6,088 bases of DNA from Bordetella parapertussis (GTDB lineage Bacteria; Pseudomonadota; Gammaproteobacteria; Burkholderiales; Burkholderiaceae_C): NCBI GenBank assembly GCA_945890735.1, contig CAMDCZ010000073.1, forward strand, positions 1 to 6,088, in the 5' to 3' direction. Shown piece after piece: positions 1 through 5,005 of the stretch; the first letter of the stretch is position 1; each line of letters opens with the position of its first letter. The translations under genes and the position numbers were made by a program. Below the pieces are notes generated by a model. That model was given only the letters and a program-made list of their open reading frames with translations, did no database searches and was not told the DNA's origin.

Positions 1-201
1 GCCACGATCGACAAAGTGGCCGGACCGATTGGCGAGGCCTTGATCATGACCGCGCTGGGTCTGGCCGTGGCCATTCCTGCCGTGCTGGGCTACAACGCCT
101 TGGTGCGCGGCAACAAGTTTGTGATCACCCGCTTGAACCGTTTTGCCCATGACTTGCATGCCTTGCTCATGACCGGCTCACGCGTGAAAGCCAAGGGGTA
201 A
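1..201 (+). CDS. exbB: ExbB/TolQ/MotA-family proton channel subunit, C-terminal fragment (5' end outside window)
   Basis: ExbB forms the inner-membrane pentameric channel that, with ExbD, uses the proton motive force to energise TonB and so TonB-dependent outer-membrane receptors. The reading frame is open from base 1 to the TAA at 199-201, giving 65 C-terminal residues. They begin in the conserved run GPIGEALIMTALGLAVAIPA, the last transmembrane helix of the MotA/TolQ/ExbB family. The Glu in GEAL matches the channel Glu of E. coli ExbB (E176 region), and the Thr in IMTA the nearby conserved Thr. A short basic cytoplasmic tail ending VKAKG follows. The GTG at position 16 is internal, not the start; the real start lies upstream of the window. 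exbD begins 3 nt after the stop. TolQ is the alternative, but the ExbD-type partner and the VLGYNAL ending favour ExbB. Confidence 0.9.
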   Translation, partial: ATIDKVAGPIGEALIMTALGLAVAIPAVLGYNALVRGNKFVITRLNRFAHDLHALLMTGSRVKAKG

Positions 202-204
202 GCC

Positions 205-618
205 ATGGCCTTTGGCACCCAAGACGACGCCGATGAGGTGATGAACGAGATCAACATGACGCCCCTGGTGGATGTCATGCTGGTGTTGCTGATCATCTTC
301 ATCATCACCATCCCGGTCATGAAGCACTCGGTCAACATCGAGTTGCCCCGTGCGAGCAACCAACCGCAAGACGCCAAACCGCAAACCATCCGTTTGACGG
401 TGGACGCCGAGGGCAAGTATTTCTGGAACGACGCCTTGGTGGACGAAGCCAAACTCGATGCTTTGTTACAAGCTGAAGCCCAGAAAAAACCGCAAGCGCC
501 TTTGCACATCCGAGGCGACCGCGCCGTGCGTTACGAACGCGTGGCGCAAGCCATGGCCGCGGCCCAACGCGCGGGCATGACGCAAATTGGCTTTATCACC
601 GAACGCAACACCCCTTGA
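205..618 (+). CDS. exbD: ExbD biopolymer transport protein
   Basis: This is the partner of ExbB in the TonB-energising complex, a single-pass inner-membrane protein with a periplasmic domain. The 137-residue length is normal for ExbD/TolR (about 130-150). Residues 1-20 are a short cytoplasmic segment ending in the family signature EINMTPLVDVMLVLLIIF. Asp23, at the start of the transmembrane helix (about 21-38), is the protonatable residue essential in this family (D25 in E. coli ExbD). Residues 45-137 form the periplasmic domain, including the ExbD/TolR-type stretch LHIRGDRAVRYERV and the terminal MTQIGFITE strand. AAGGGG at 193-198, overlapping the end of exbB, is a good ribosome binding site for the ATG at 205. 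The 3-nt gap after exbB indicates one operon. The next gene's Shine-Dalgarno overlaps this stop codon, so the copper chaperone is probably co-expressed. Confidence 0.93.
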   Translation: MAFGTQDDADEVMNEINMTPLVDVMLVLLIIFIITIPVMKHSVNIELPRASNQPQDAKPQTIRLTVDAEGKYFWNDALVDEAKLDALLQAEAQKKPQAPLHIRGDRAVRYERVAQAMAAAQRAGMTQIGFITERNTP

Positions 619-623
619 AGGAG
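618..623 (+). promoter_or_regulatory. Ribosome binding site of the PCuAC gene
   Basis: AAGGAG lies 6 nt before the ATG at 630 and starts on the last base of the exbD stop codon. It decides the start. The frame could be extended to a TTG at 615, but that codon lies upstream of the site and would put charged residues (MKENT) before the signal peptide. Confidence 0.8.
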
Positions 624-629
624 AACACC

Positions 630-1100
630 ATGTTGAAACCACTGATCACTGCACTTTGCCTGCTCGCTGCCGCTGCTGCCCAAGCGCAAGTCGAGGTCAC
701 CGATGCCTGGGCCCGCGCCACCGGCAAAGGCCAAAAAGCCACCGGCGTCTTCATGAATTTGACCGCCAAGAAGGCCACACGGTTGGTCGGCGTCAAGTCA
801 GCACTGACACCTGTGACCGAGGTGCATGAAATGAAAATGGACAAAGACATCATGAAGATGCAAGCGGTCAAGGCGCTGGACTTGCCGGCCGGGAAAACCG
901 TGTCCTTGAAGCCCGGCAGCTACCACGTGATGCTGATGGATTTGAAAGCGCCCCTGGCTGAAGGAGACCATGCGGTCATCACCTTGTTGTTCGAGGATGC
1001 CGCTGGTGTTAAAACACAGCAAGAGGTGCATGCCGTGGCCAAAAAAGGCGCCATGGGCGGTCAACACAAAGGCAAACACGGCGAGCACCATCACCACTGA
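630..1100 (+). CDS. Periplasmic copper chaperone, PCu(A)C family, with His-rich C-terminal tail
   Basis: Members of this family (PF04314, formerly DUF461) bind Cu(I) in the periplasm; some deliver it to the CuA site of cytochrome c oxidase, often with a Sco protein. The protein has 156 residues. Residues 1-19 are a signal peptide (hydrophobic core LITALCLLAAAAA, probable cleavage after AQA). The mature part carries the family motif H-X10-M-X21-H-X-M exactly: His66, Met77, His99 and Met101, the last two in PGSYHVMLMDL. The beta-sandwich continues to about residue 135. The last 14 residues, GGQHKGKHGEHHHH, form a His-rich tail that probably adds metal-binding capacity; such tails occur in some relatives but are not part of the core fold. 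The gene sits 11 nt after exbD, so it may serve copper brought in by a TonB-dependent receptor, which is inference. No Sco, CopC or oxidase gene is in view. Confidence 0.93.
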   Translation: MLKPLITALCLLAAAAAQAQVEVTDAWARATGKGQKATGVFMNLTAKKATRLVGVKSALTPVTEVHEMKMDKDIMKMQAVKALDLPAGKTVSLKPGSYHVMLMDLKAPLAEGDHAVITLLFEDAAGVKTQQEVHAVAKKGAMGGQHKGKHGEHHHH

Positions 1101-1108
1101 CACCACCC

Positions 1109-1113
1109 AGGGA
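1109..1113 (+). promoter_or_regulatory. Ribosome binding site of the phaM-like gene
   Basis: AGGGA is 6 nt upstream of the ATG at 1120, in the 19-nt gap after the copper chaperone. It supports 1120 as the start rather than the upstream in-frame ATG at 970, which lies deep inside the chaperone gene. Confidence 0.6.
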
Positions 1114-1119
1114 CTCTTC

Positions 1120-1659
1120 ATGGCCAGCCAACCTGCTTTTCAATTCGACAACTTCTTGCCCGGTTTTGATTTCCTGAAACAGTTTGCGCAAGCCAACCCT
1201 GCAGCGGCCATGCCCACGGCATCGCAGTGGATCACCCCCACGCTAGATCCCGAAGAACTCGACAAGCGCATCCAAGAGTTGAAGTCGGTGCAGTTTTGGT
1301 TGGACCAAAACGCCAAGGCCTTGACCGCCACCATCCAGGCGATGGAGGTGCAGCGCATGACCTTGTCCACCTTGCAAAGCATGAACCTGGGCATGGCCGA
1401 TCAGGCCGCGACCAAGGACGCGGCACCCGCGGTGGACCCGATGCAGTGGTGGGGCGCGATCAGCCAGCAATTTCAAACCATCGCTGCCCAGGCGGTGAAA
1501 GACATGCAACAGCACGCCTCACCGATGCAGCCTGCGGCCAAACCCACACAGCCACGCAAGGCCAAAGCCACGGCCAAGACCACCACCCAGACCGCAGCCA
1601 AGAAAGCAGTTCGCCCAACCCCGGCACGCCAACCCTCGTCACGCAAAACGGCCCGTTGA
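1120..1659 (+). CDS. phaM: PhaM-family polyhydroxyalkanoate granule regulatory protein
   Basis: PhaM of Ralstonia eutropha binds PHA synthase PhaC1, phasin PhaP5 and DNA. It activates the synthase and helps attach PHA granules to the nucleoid for segregation. This 179-residue protein shows the conserved N-terminal block: NFLPGFDFLKQF (11-22), WITPTLDPEELDKRIQELKS (37-56) and VQFWLDQNAKALTATIQAME (57-76). These form a predicted helical or coiled-coil segment typical of the family. Residues 95-130 are a variable linker with a conserved-looking PMQWWGAI patch. Residues 140-179 are Lys/Arg/Ala/Pro/Thr-rich (AAKKAVRP, PSSRKTAR), like the histone-H1-type DNA-binding tail of PhaM. It is shorter than the R. 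eutropha protein (about 263 residues), mainly in the linker and tail. The stop overlaps the next gene's ATG (TGATG), indicating translational coupling. No PHA synthase or phasin gene is in the window, so the granule role rests on family resemblance. Confidence 0.82.
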   Translation: MASQPAFQFDNFLPGFDFLKQFAQANPAAAMPTASQWITPTLDPEELDKRIQELKSVQFWLDQNAKALTATIQAMEVQRMTLSTLQSMNLGMADQAATKDAAPAVDPMQWWGAISQQFQTIAAQAVKDMQQHASPMQPAAKPTQPRKAKATAKTTTQTAAKKAVRPTPARQPSSRKTAR

Positions 1660-2915
1660 TGAAGCTGTTCCCCTATGGCCATGCCACGCACCCGGATTGG
1701 CAAATGGCCAGCGACATGGTGCTCGCGCAACTGCGCGCCCGCTTGCAAGACCCGCTCTACGCGTCCAATCCGCCGCTGGGATTGATCTACATCACCGACC
1801 ATTTCGCACGGCATGCGCCCGCCATCATGGACCATGTGGCGCAGCACCTGCCAGCTGTCGCGCATTGGTCGGGCACGGTGGGCGTGGGCATCTCATCGAA
1901 CAACGTCGAGTATTTCGATGAGCCTGCGTTGGCGATCATGTTGTGCGACATCCCCGACAGTCAGTACCGGGTGTTCAGCGGTGTCGCCCCTTTGGGGCAG
2001 GCCATGGCGCAGGGCTTTCAAGCGCAAACCGCGCTGGTGCATGCCGATGGACACACCCCCGAGTTGAGTGAGCTGATCGCTGACCTGGCCAACAGCACCC
2101 GCAGCGGCTTTGTCTTTGGCGGCTTGGCTTCGAGCCGCTTGCAGTCGGTGCAATTTGCCCGCGGGCGAGAGCGCACCAGCCCAGGTTCAGGCGCTGGCCA
2201 TGGTGTGTACAGCGGTGGTTTGAGTGGCGTGGCTTTCGGGCCCGAGGTGCAGATACTCACCCGCGTCACCCAGGGCTGCAAGCCCTTGGGAGAAGTGCGC
2301 AAAATCACCGAGGCCAACGAGCATGTGGTCTACAAGCTCGATGGCGCACCCGCTTTGTACGCTTTGATGCAAGACCTGCAGGTGCCTATCGACAACCCGG
2401 GCTCGGCGGTGGACAAGGTGCGCGAGACCTTGGTGGGCTTGTCGCTGCCAAACACACCCACCCTGCGCTTGACCGGTGGGTTGGACGACGCGGTGATGGT
2501 GCGCCACATCATTGGCCTGGACCCGGTGCGCCATGGCGTGGCGGTGGCGCACATGGTGCAGCCGGGCATGCACATGGCGTTTTGCGCGCGAGACGCCAAG
2601 TCGGCCAAGGCCGATTTGTTGCGCATCGCCACCGAAATCCGCGAAAGCCTGGAGCCCGAAGAACTCAGCCTCGACCCCGCGGCCACACCAGACCCGCACA
2701 ACACCAGCACGGCTGGCAAGCACATCACCGGCGCGATTTACGTGAGCTGCACCGGGCGCGGCGGCCCGCACTTTGGTTCGCCCAGCGCCGAGTTGCAGAT
2801 CATCCAGCGGGCGCTGGGTGACGTACCGCTGGTGGGCTTTTTCGCGGCGGGTGAAATCGCCCATCAGCAGGTGTATGGCTACACCGGGGTGTTGACGGTG
2901 TTCACGACGGATTGA
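1659..2915 (+). CDS. FIST N- and C-domain protein (putative small-ligand sensor)
   Basis: FIST domains (PF08495 and PF10442) were predicted to be sensory domains for small ligands, possibly amino acids. Stand-alone FIST proteins have no established biochemical role. The protein has 418 residues. After an N-terminal helix (YGHATHPDWQMASDMVLAQL), residues about 38-235 match FIST_N in pattern: GLIYITDHF, WSGTVGVGISS, VFGGLASSR and the Gly-rich YSGGLSGVAFG. Residues about 236-412 match FIST_C, with GAIYVSCTGRGG and the terminal signature VPLVGFFAAGEIA then GYTGVLTVF. There is no signal peptide, membrane segment, kinase or GGDEF output domain, so it is probably cytosolic. The start at 1659 is chosen because its ATG overlaps the phaM stop (TGATG) and begins where FIST similarity begins. 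The frame is open back to 1227, but that part is the out-of-frame image of phaM. No Shine-Dalgarno is visible, so translation probably depends on coupling to phaM. Confidence 0.88.
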   Translation: MKLFPYGHATHPDWQMASDMVLAQLRARLQDPLYASNPPLGLIYITDHFARHAPAIMDHVAQHLPAVAHWSGTVGVGISSNNVEYFDEPALAIMLCDIPDSQYRVFSGVAPLGQAMAQGFQAQTALVHADGHTPELSELIADLANSTRSGFVFGGLASSRLQSVQFARGRERTSPGSGAGHGVYSGGLSGVAFGPEVQILTRVTQGCKPLGEVRKITEANEHVVYKLDGAPALYALMQDLQVPIDNPGSAVDKVRETLVGLSLPNTPTLRLTGGLDDAVMVRHIIGLDPVRHGVAVAHMVQPGMHMAFCARDAKSAKADLLRIATEIRESLEPEELSLDPAATPDPHNTSTAGKHITGAIYVSCTGRGGPHFGSPSAELQIIQRALGDVPLVGFFAAGEIAHQQVYGYTGVLTVFTTD

Positions 2916-3013
2916 ACGTGCACCATTGCCAATACAAATGACTCGTCCTGGTCCTTGCGCCCCTGGGTTTTGATGACCGCCTTGGGGCTGCCGTTTGAAG
3001 AAAGCCTGCTCAT

Positions 3014-3151
3014 ATGGGCGGGCGCATTATTATTGAGCCTTGCGACAAGGTGGAATACAGACTTGAAGACTTGGTGGCGGGGATGACTGCAAAAAATCTT
3101 CAGGATGAAGTGACATTAGGTGCAACTGTGGGTCAAGAGGCGCTTAGATAG
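3014..3151 (+). pseudogene. MazE/ChpI-like antitoxin, C-terminal fragment
   Basis: MazE antitoxins have an N-terminal AbrB-like DNA-binding swapped hairpin and a C-terminal tail that wraps round the MazF toxin. This 45-codon frame reads as the second half only. MGGRIIIEP matches the last strand of the AbrB domain (usual pattern NGRIVIEP). YRLEDLVAGMTAKNLQDEV and GATVGQEAL match the toxin-binding tail (usual pattern Y-L-LL--IT--N-H-E---G---G-E-W). The N-terminal DNA-binding half (usual KWGNS and R-P-) is absent in all three forward frames upstream, and the frame is closed by a stop at 2996-2998. No mazF follows. I therefore call it a remnant truncated by recombination at about 3000-3014, though a short translated peptide from the ATG at 3014 cannot be excluded. 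No Shine-Dalgarno precedes that ATG. The identification is from remembered family patterns. Confidence 0.65.
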
Positions 3152-3177
3152 CCATTGCTTGAGTAGCCTCATATGGA

Positions 3178-3234
3178 GCCCAGCGTTTCGTCACAAGTCC
3201 ACGCTTCGCCGCCGCCGCTTAACAAGCGTTATAA
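3178..3234 (+). other. Candidate integron attC-like site (59-base-element type)
   Basis: The 57-bp length is that of the shortest attC sites. The right end AACAAGCGTTATAA resembles the L'/R' boxes of class-1-type sites (for example CTCAAGCGTTAGA in the aadA1 site as I remember it). Inside, TTCGTCACAAG and GCTTCGCCGCC...GCTTAAC resemble the left arm and central region of the same site. The left end GCCCAGC differs by one base from the RYYYAAC core. The right core GTTATAA departs from GTTRRRY, and the central stem is imperfect, so this is a degenerate site or a chance match. Position supports it: it begins 26 nt after the stop of the MazE remnant and ends 30 nt before the antitoxin ATG, the spacing expected of gene cassettes. 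No integrase is in the window. Confidence 0.4.
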
Positions 3235-3235
3235 A
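3230..3235 (+). promoter_or_regulatory. Possible -10 element for the toxin-antitoxin operon
   Basis: TATAAA lies 29 nt before the antitoxin start. The best -35-like hexamer (TTCGCC, 3205-3210) is poor and 19 nt away. It overlaps the right end of the attC-like segment, so the match may instead reflect that element. Weak evidence. Confidence 0.25.
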
Positions 3236-3252
3236 CTGCAGGTGTCTGCTGC

Positions 3253-3258
3253 AAGGAG
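3253..3258 (+). promoter_or_regulatory. Ribosome binding site of the antitoxin gene
   Basis: AAGGAG lies 6 nt before the ATG at 3265. It is strong, consistent with an antitoxin made in excess of its toxin, whose own start has no clear Shine-Dalgarno. Confidence 0.75.
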
Positions 3259-3264
3259 ATTGTT

Positions 3265-3495
3265 ATGAACGATCAAGTTATAGAGCTCGCACAGCGCGGC
3301 AAAGCGCTTTTGCCGCAAGATCGTTCACGCCTGGTAGATCTCCTGCTTGAGTCACTCCATGAGCCGGCCATAGCTGAAGTTGAGGCAGCTTGGGAAGTTG
3401 AGATAGAACGCCGCTTGGCCGAACATGATCGCGGGGAAATCAACAGCATCGACGCCGACGAAGTTTTCGCTAAGGCGCGAAGCATTGCCCGGTGA
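3265..3495 (+). CDS. Addiction-module antitoxin, PF09720 / TIGR02574 type
   Basis: This family consists of short, acidic, protease-sensitive antitoxins usually paired with RelE/ParE toxins. They bind and neutralise the toxin and often repress their own operon. The protein has 76 residues, the usual length. The family pattern is visible: an N-terminal helix with LLPQDRSRLVDLLLESL (15-31), then EVEAAWEVEIERRLAEHDRG (38-57), then a spacer with the ID-DEVFAKAR segment (62-72). This corresponds to the common form 'L-L---R--L---LL-SL----...V--AW--EI--R---...G------...EV'. The start at 3265 follows a strong AAGGAG. The toxin GTG overlaps this stop by 4 nt (GTGA), so toxin synthesis is coupled to antitoxin synthesis. 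The gene is more AT-rich than its neighbours, in keeping with horizontal acquisition. Confidence 0.87.
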   Translation: MNDQVIELAQRGKALLPQDRSRLVDLLLESLHEPAIAEVEAAWEVEIERRLAEHDRGEINSIDADEVFAKARSIAR

Positions 3496-3788
3496 TCAAG
3501 CCGCGTTTCCTACCAGCCGCCGAGGCCGAGCTATTGAAGGAAGTTGCCTACTACTCGAACGTCAGTGATGGATTGGGCATCAAGTTTGCACATGCTGTTG
3601 AAAGTGCGGTAAAAAATGCGGTCTCCAATCCAAGCAGTGGGGCTCCCTCTCCCAAAGGCACCCGCAAGCGACTCGTGAAAGGCTTTCCCTTTAGCGTGGT
3701 GTACAGGTCGAGTGACACAGAAATCCTTGTCGTCGCCCTTATGCACCATAGAAGAGAGCCTGGATATTGGGCAAATCGCATATCGTGA
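3492..3788 (+). CDS. RelE/ParE-family toxin
   Basis: This is a type II toxin of the RelE/ParE superfamily (PF05016). Members either cleave mRNA on the ribosome (RelE) or inhibit gyrase (ParE), and the sequence alone does not settle which. The protein has 98 residues, the usual length. Features seen are RFLPAAEAELLKEVAYYSN (5-23, the N-terminal strand and first helix), GLGIKFAHAVESAV (27-40), KRLVKGFPFSVVYR (59-72), and EILVVALMHHRREPGYWANR (77-96), with the conserved H-RR-P-YW ending. This ending is typical of the ParE-like toxins found next to PF09720 antitoxins. The start is GTG at 3492, overlapping the antitoxin stop (GTGA). There is no clear Shine-Dalgarno, so coupled and lower translation is likely. 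The gene appears full length, with no frameshift or obvious loss of conserved residues. It converges with tgt, 41 bp downstream. Confidence 0.87.
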   Translation: MIKPRFLPAAEAELLKEVAYYSNVSDGLGIKFAHAVESAVKNAVSNPSSGAPSPKGTRKRLVKGFPFSVVYRSSDTEILVVALMHHRREPGYWANRIS

Positions 3789-3829
3789 CTGCTTTAAGGG
3801 ACATCACGCCTTGACGTTGACCTGAGGCT

Positions 3830-4996
3830 TCAAACCCCCCTTGCCCTGTCCCCCTTAAACCTCGCCACAAACCCCGCAAAGTCCCCCGCATCCAGCGCAT
3901 CCCGCACCTCTTGCATCAGGTTCAAGTAATAGTGCAGGTTGTGGATGGTGGCCAGCATGGGGCCGAGCATTTCGCCGCAGCGGTCTAAATGGTGCATGTA
4001 GGCGCGGCTGAAACCTTCGCGACCGCCATCGTTCCAGCTCACCCCCGAGGCGCCTGCACACGCATGGCAGGTGCAGCTGGGGTCGATGGGTTGCGGGTCG
4101 GCTTTGTGGCGGGCATTGCGCAGCTTCAAGTCGCCATAGCGGGTGAACAAGGTGCCGTTGCGGGCATTGCGGGTGGGCATCACACAGTCAAACATATCCA
4201 CGCCGCAGCGCACGCCTTCGACCAAATCTTCCGGTGTGCCCACGCCCATCAGGTAGCGCGGTTTGTGGGCGGGCAAGCGGTGCGGGGTGTGCGCCATGAT
4301 GTGCAGCATCTCGTCCTTGGGTTCGCCCACGCTCACGCCGCCGACCGCGTAGCCGGGGAAGTCCATGGCCACGAGTTGCTCCAGCGAGGCTTCGCGCAGG
4401 TTCTCGAACATGCCGCCTTGCACGATGCCAAACAAGGCATTGGGATTGTTCAGCCTGGCAAATTCATCTTGCGAGCGACGCGCCCAGCGCAGGCTCATCT
4501 CCATGCTTTTCGCGGCCTCGGCTTCGGTGGTGAGTGTGCCGTTGGTCTCGTAAGGCGTGCATTCGTCCAACTGCATGACGATGTCGCTGTTCAAGGTGGT
4601 TTGGATTTGCATGCTCACCTCGGGCGACATGAACAGCTTGTCGCCGTTCACGGGCGAGGCGAAATGCACGCCCTCTTCGGTGATTTTGCGCATCGCGCCC
4701 AGGCTCCACACCTGAAAGCCGCCACTGTCGGTGAGGATGGGTTTGTCCCATTTCTCAAATGGGTGCAAGCCGCCAAAGCTTTGCATGATGTCCAGCCCCG
4801 GGCGCATCCACAGATGAAAGGTGTTGCCCAAGATGATTTGCGCGCCCATCTCTTCCAGGCTGCGCGGCATCACGCCCTTGACCGTGCCGTAGGTGCCCAC
4901 CGGCATGAAGATGGGCGTTTGCACCACACCATGATTGAGGGTCAGGCGGCCACGGCGGGCCAGGCCTTCGGTTTTGAGCAGGTCGAATGTCAGCAT
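3830..4996 (-). CDS. tgt: Queuine tRNA-ribosyltransferase (tRNA-guanine transglycosylase)
   Basis: Tgt exchanges guanine-34 in the GUN anticodons of tRNA-Asp, -Asn, -His and -Tyr for preQ1 (EC 2.4.2.29), the step before QueA in bacterial queuosine synthesis. The protein has 388 residues; E. coli Tgt has 375. The N-terminal MPVGTYGTVKGV and GNTFHLWMRPG lead into a TIM barrel. Asp90 in DSGGFQ is the general acid/base and Asp270 in FDCVMPTRNARNG is the nucleophile. QLDECTPYE (142-150) and GIVQGG (190-195) are base-recognition loops. Zinc ligands are Cys308, Cys310, Cys313 (CTCHAC) and His352 (TIHN). Between Cys313 and SRAYMHHLDRC there is a 13-residue insertion rich in Gly, Ser and acidic residues compared with E. 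coli, which accounts for the extra length. The ATG at 4996 lies 9 nt after the queA stop. No Shine-Dalgarno is visible, so coupled translation with queA is likely. Confidence 0.97.
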   Translation of the reverse strand: MLTFDLLKTEGLARRGRLTLNHGVVQTPIFMPVGTYGTVKGVMPRSLEEMGAQIILGNTFHLWMRPGLDIMQSFGGLHPFEKWDKPILTDSGGFQVWSLGAMRKITEEGVHFASPVNGDKLFMSPEVSMQIQTTLNSDIVMQLDECTPYETNGTLTTEAEAAKSMEMSLRWARRSQDEFARLNNPNALFGIVQGGMFENLREASLEQLVAMDFPGYAVGGVSVGEPKDEMLHIMAHTPHRLPAHKPRYLMGVGTPEDLVEGVRCGVDMFDCVMPTRNARNGTLFTRYGDLKLRNARHKADPQPIDPSCTCHACAGASGVSWNDGGREGFSRAYMHHLDRCGEMLGPMLATIHNLHYYLNLMQEVRDALDAGDFAGFVARFKGDRARGV

Positions 4997-5005
4997 GGGG
5001 GCAGT

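Larger units (their letters stand above)
2916..3264. other. 349-bp stretch without an intact gene: cassette-like debris
   Basis: No intact gene is seen here. From left to right there is unassigned GC-rich sequence (2916 to about 3005), a truncated MazE-type antitoxin reading frame (3014-3151), a 57-bp segment resembling an integron attC site (3178-3234), and the leader of the toxin-antitoxin operon with its ribosome binding site (3253-3258). No clear rho-independent terminator for the FIST gene was found. The first part is open on the minus strand with high-GC third positions (2879-3013) but is not recognised. From about 3010 onward base composition becomes more AT-rich than on either side, which suggests a recombination boundary near 3000-3014. 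Confidence 0.6.

Noticed and set aside
90..509. Minus-strand open frame antisense to exbB/exbD
   Set aside because: Shadow of two well-identified genes on the other strand, with no domain pattern.
970..1119. N-terminal extension of the phaM-like gene from an ATG at 970
   Set aside because: It lies inside the PCuAC gene in another frame, the translation is Cys/Met-rich nonsense, and a ribosome binding site and the conserved N-terminus point to 1120.
1227..1658. Reading frame extending the FIST gene 144 codons upstream
   Set aside because: It overlaps phaM in another frame, its translation is Arg/His/Gly-rich with no family pattern, and FIST similarity begins only at the ATG at 1659. That ATG is coupled to the phaM stop.
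2187..2864. Long minus-strand open frame (225 codons) antisense to the FIST gene
   Set aside because: It is a His/Arg/Gln-rich translation typical of the antisense image of a GC-rich gene. It has no recognisable domain or ribosome binding site.
2930..3010. Rho-independent terminator after the FIST gene
   Set aside because: Short GC-rich inverted matches exist around CCCCTGGG and CCTTGGGG, but there is no compact stem followed by a T-run, so it is not called.
3120..3350. Plus-strand open frame of 76 codons crossing the attC-like site and the start of the antitoxin
   Set aside because: It overlaps the antitoxin in another frame, lacks a ribosome binding site, and its translation fits no family.
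3789..3829. A second attC site after the toxin gene
   Set aside because: No GTTRRRY or RYYYAAC core pair and no CAAGCGTT-like box was found between the toxin stop and tgt, so the expected partner site of a complete cassette is not supported.
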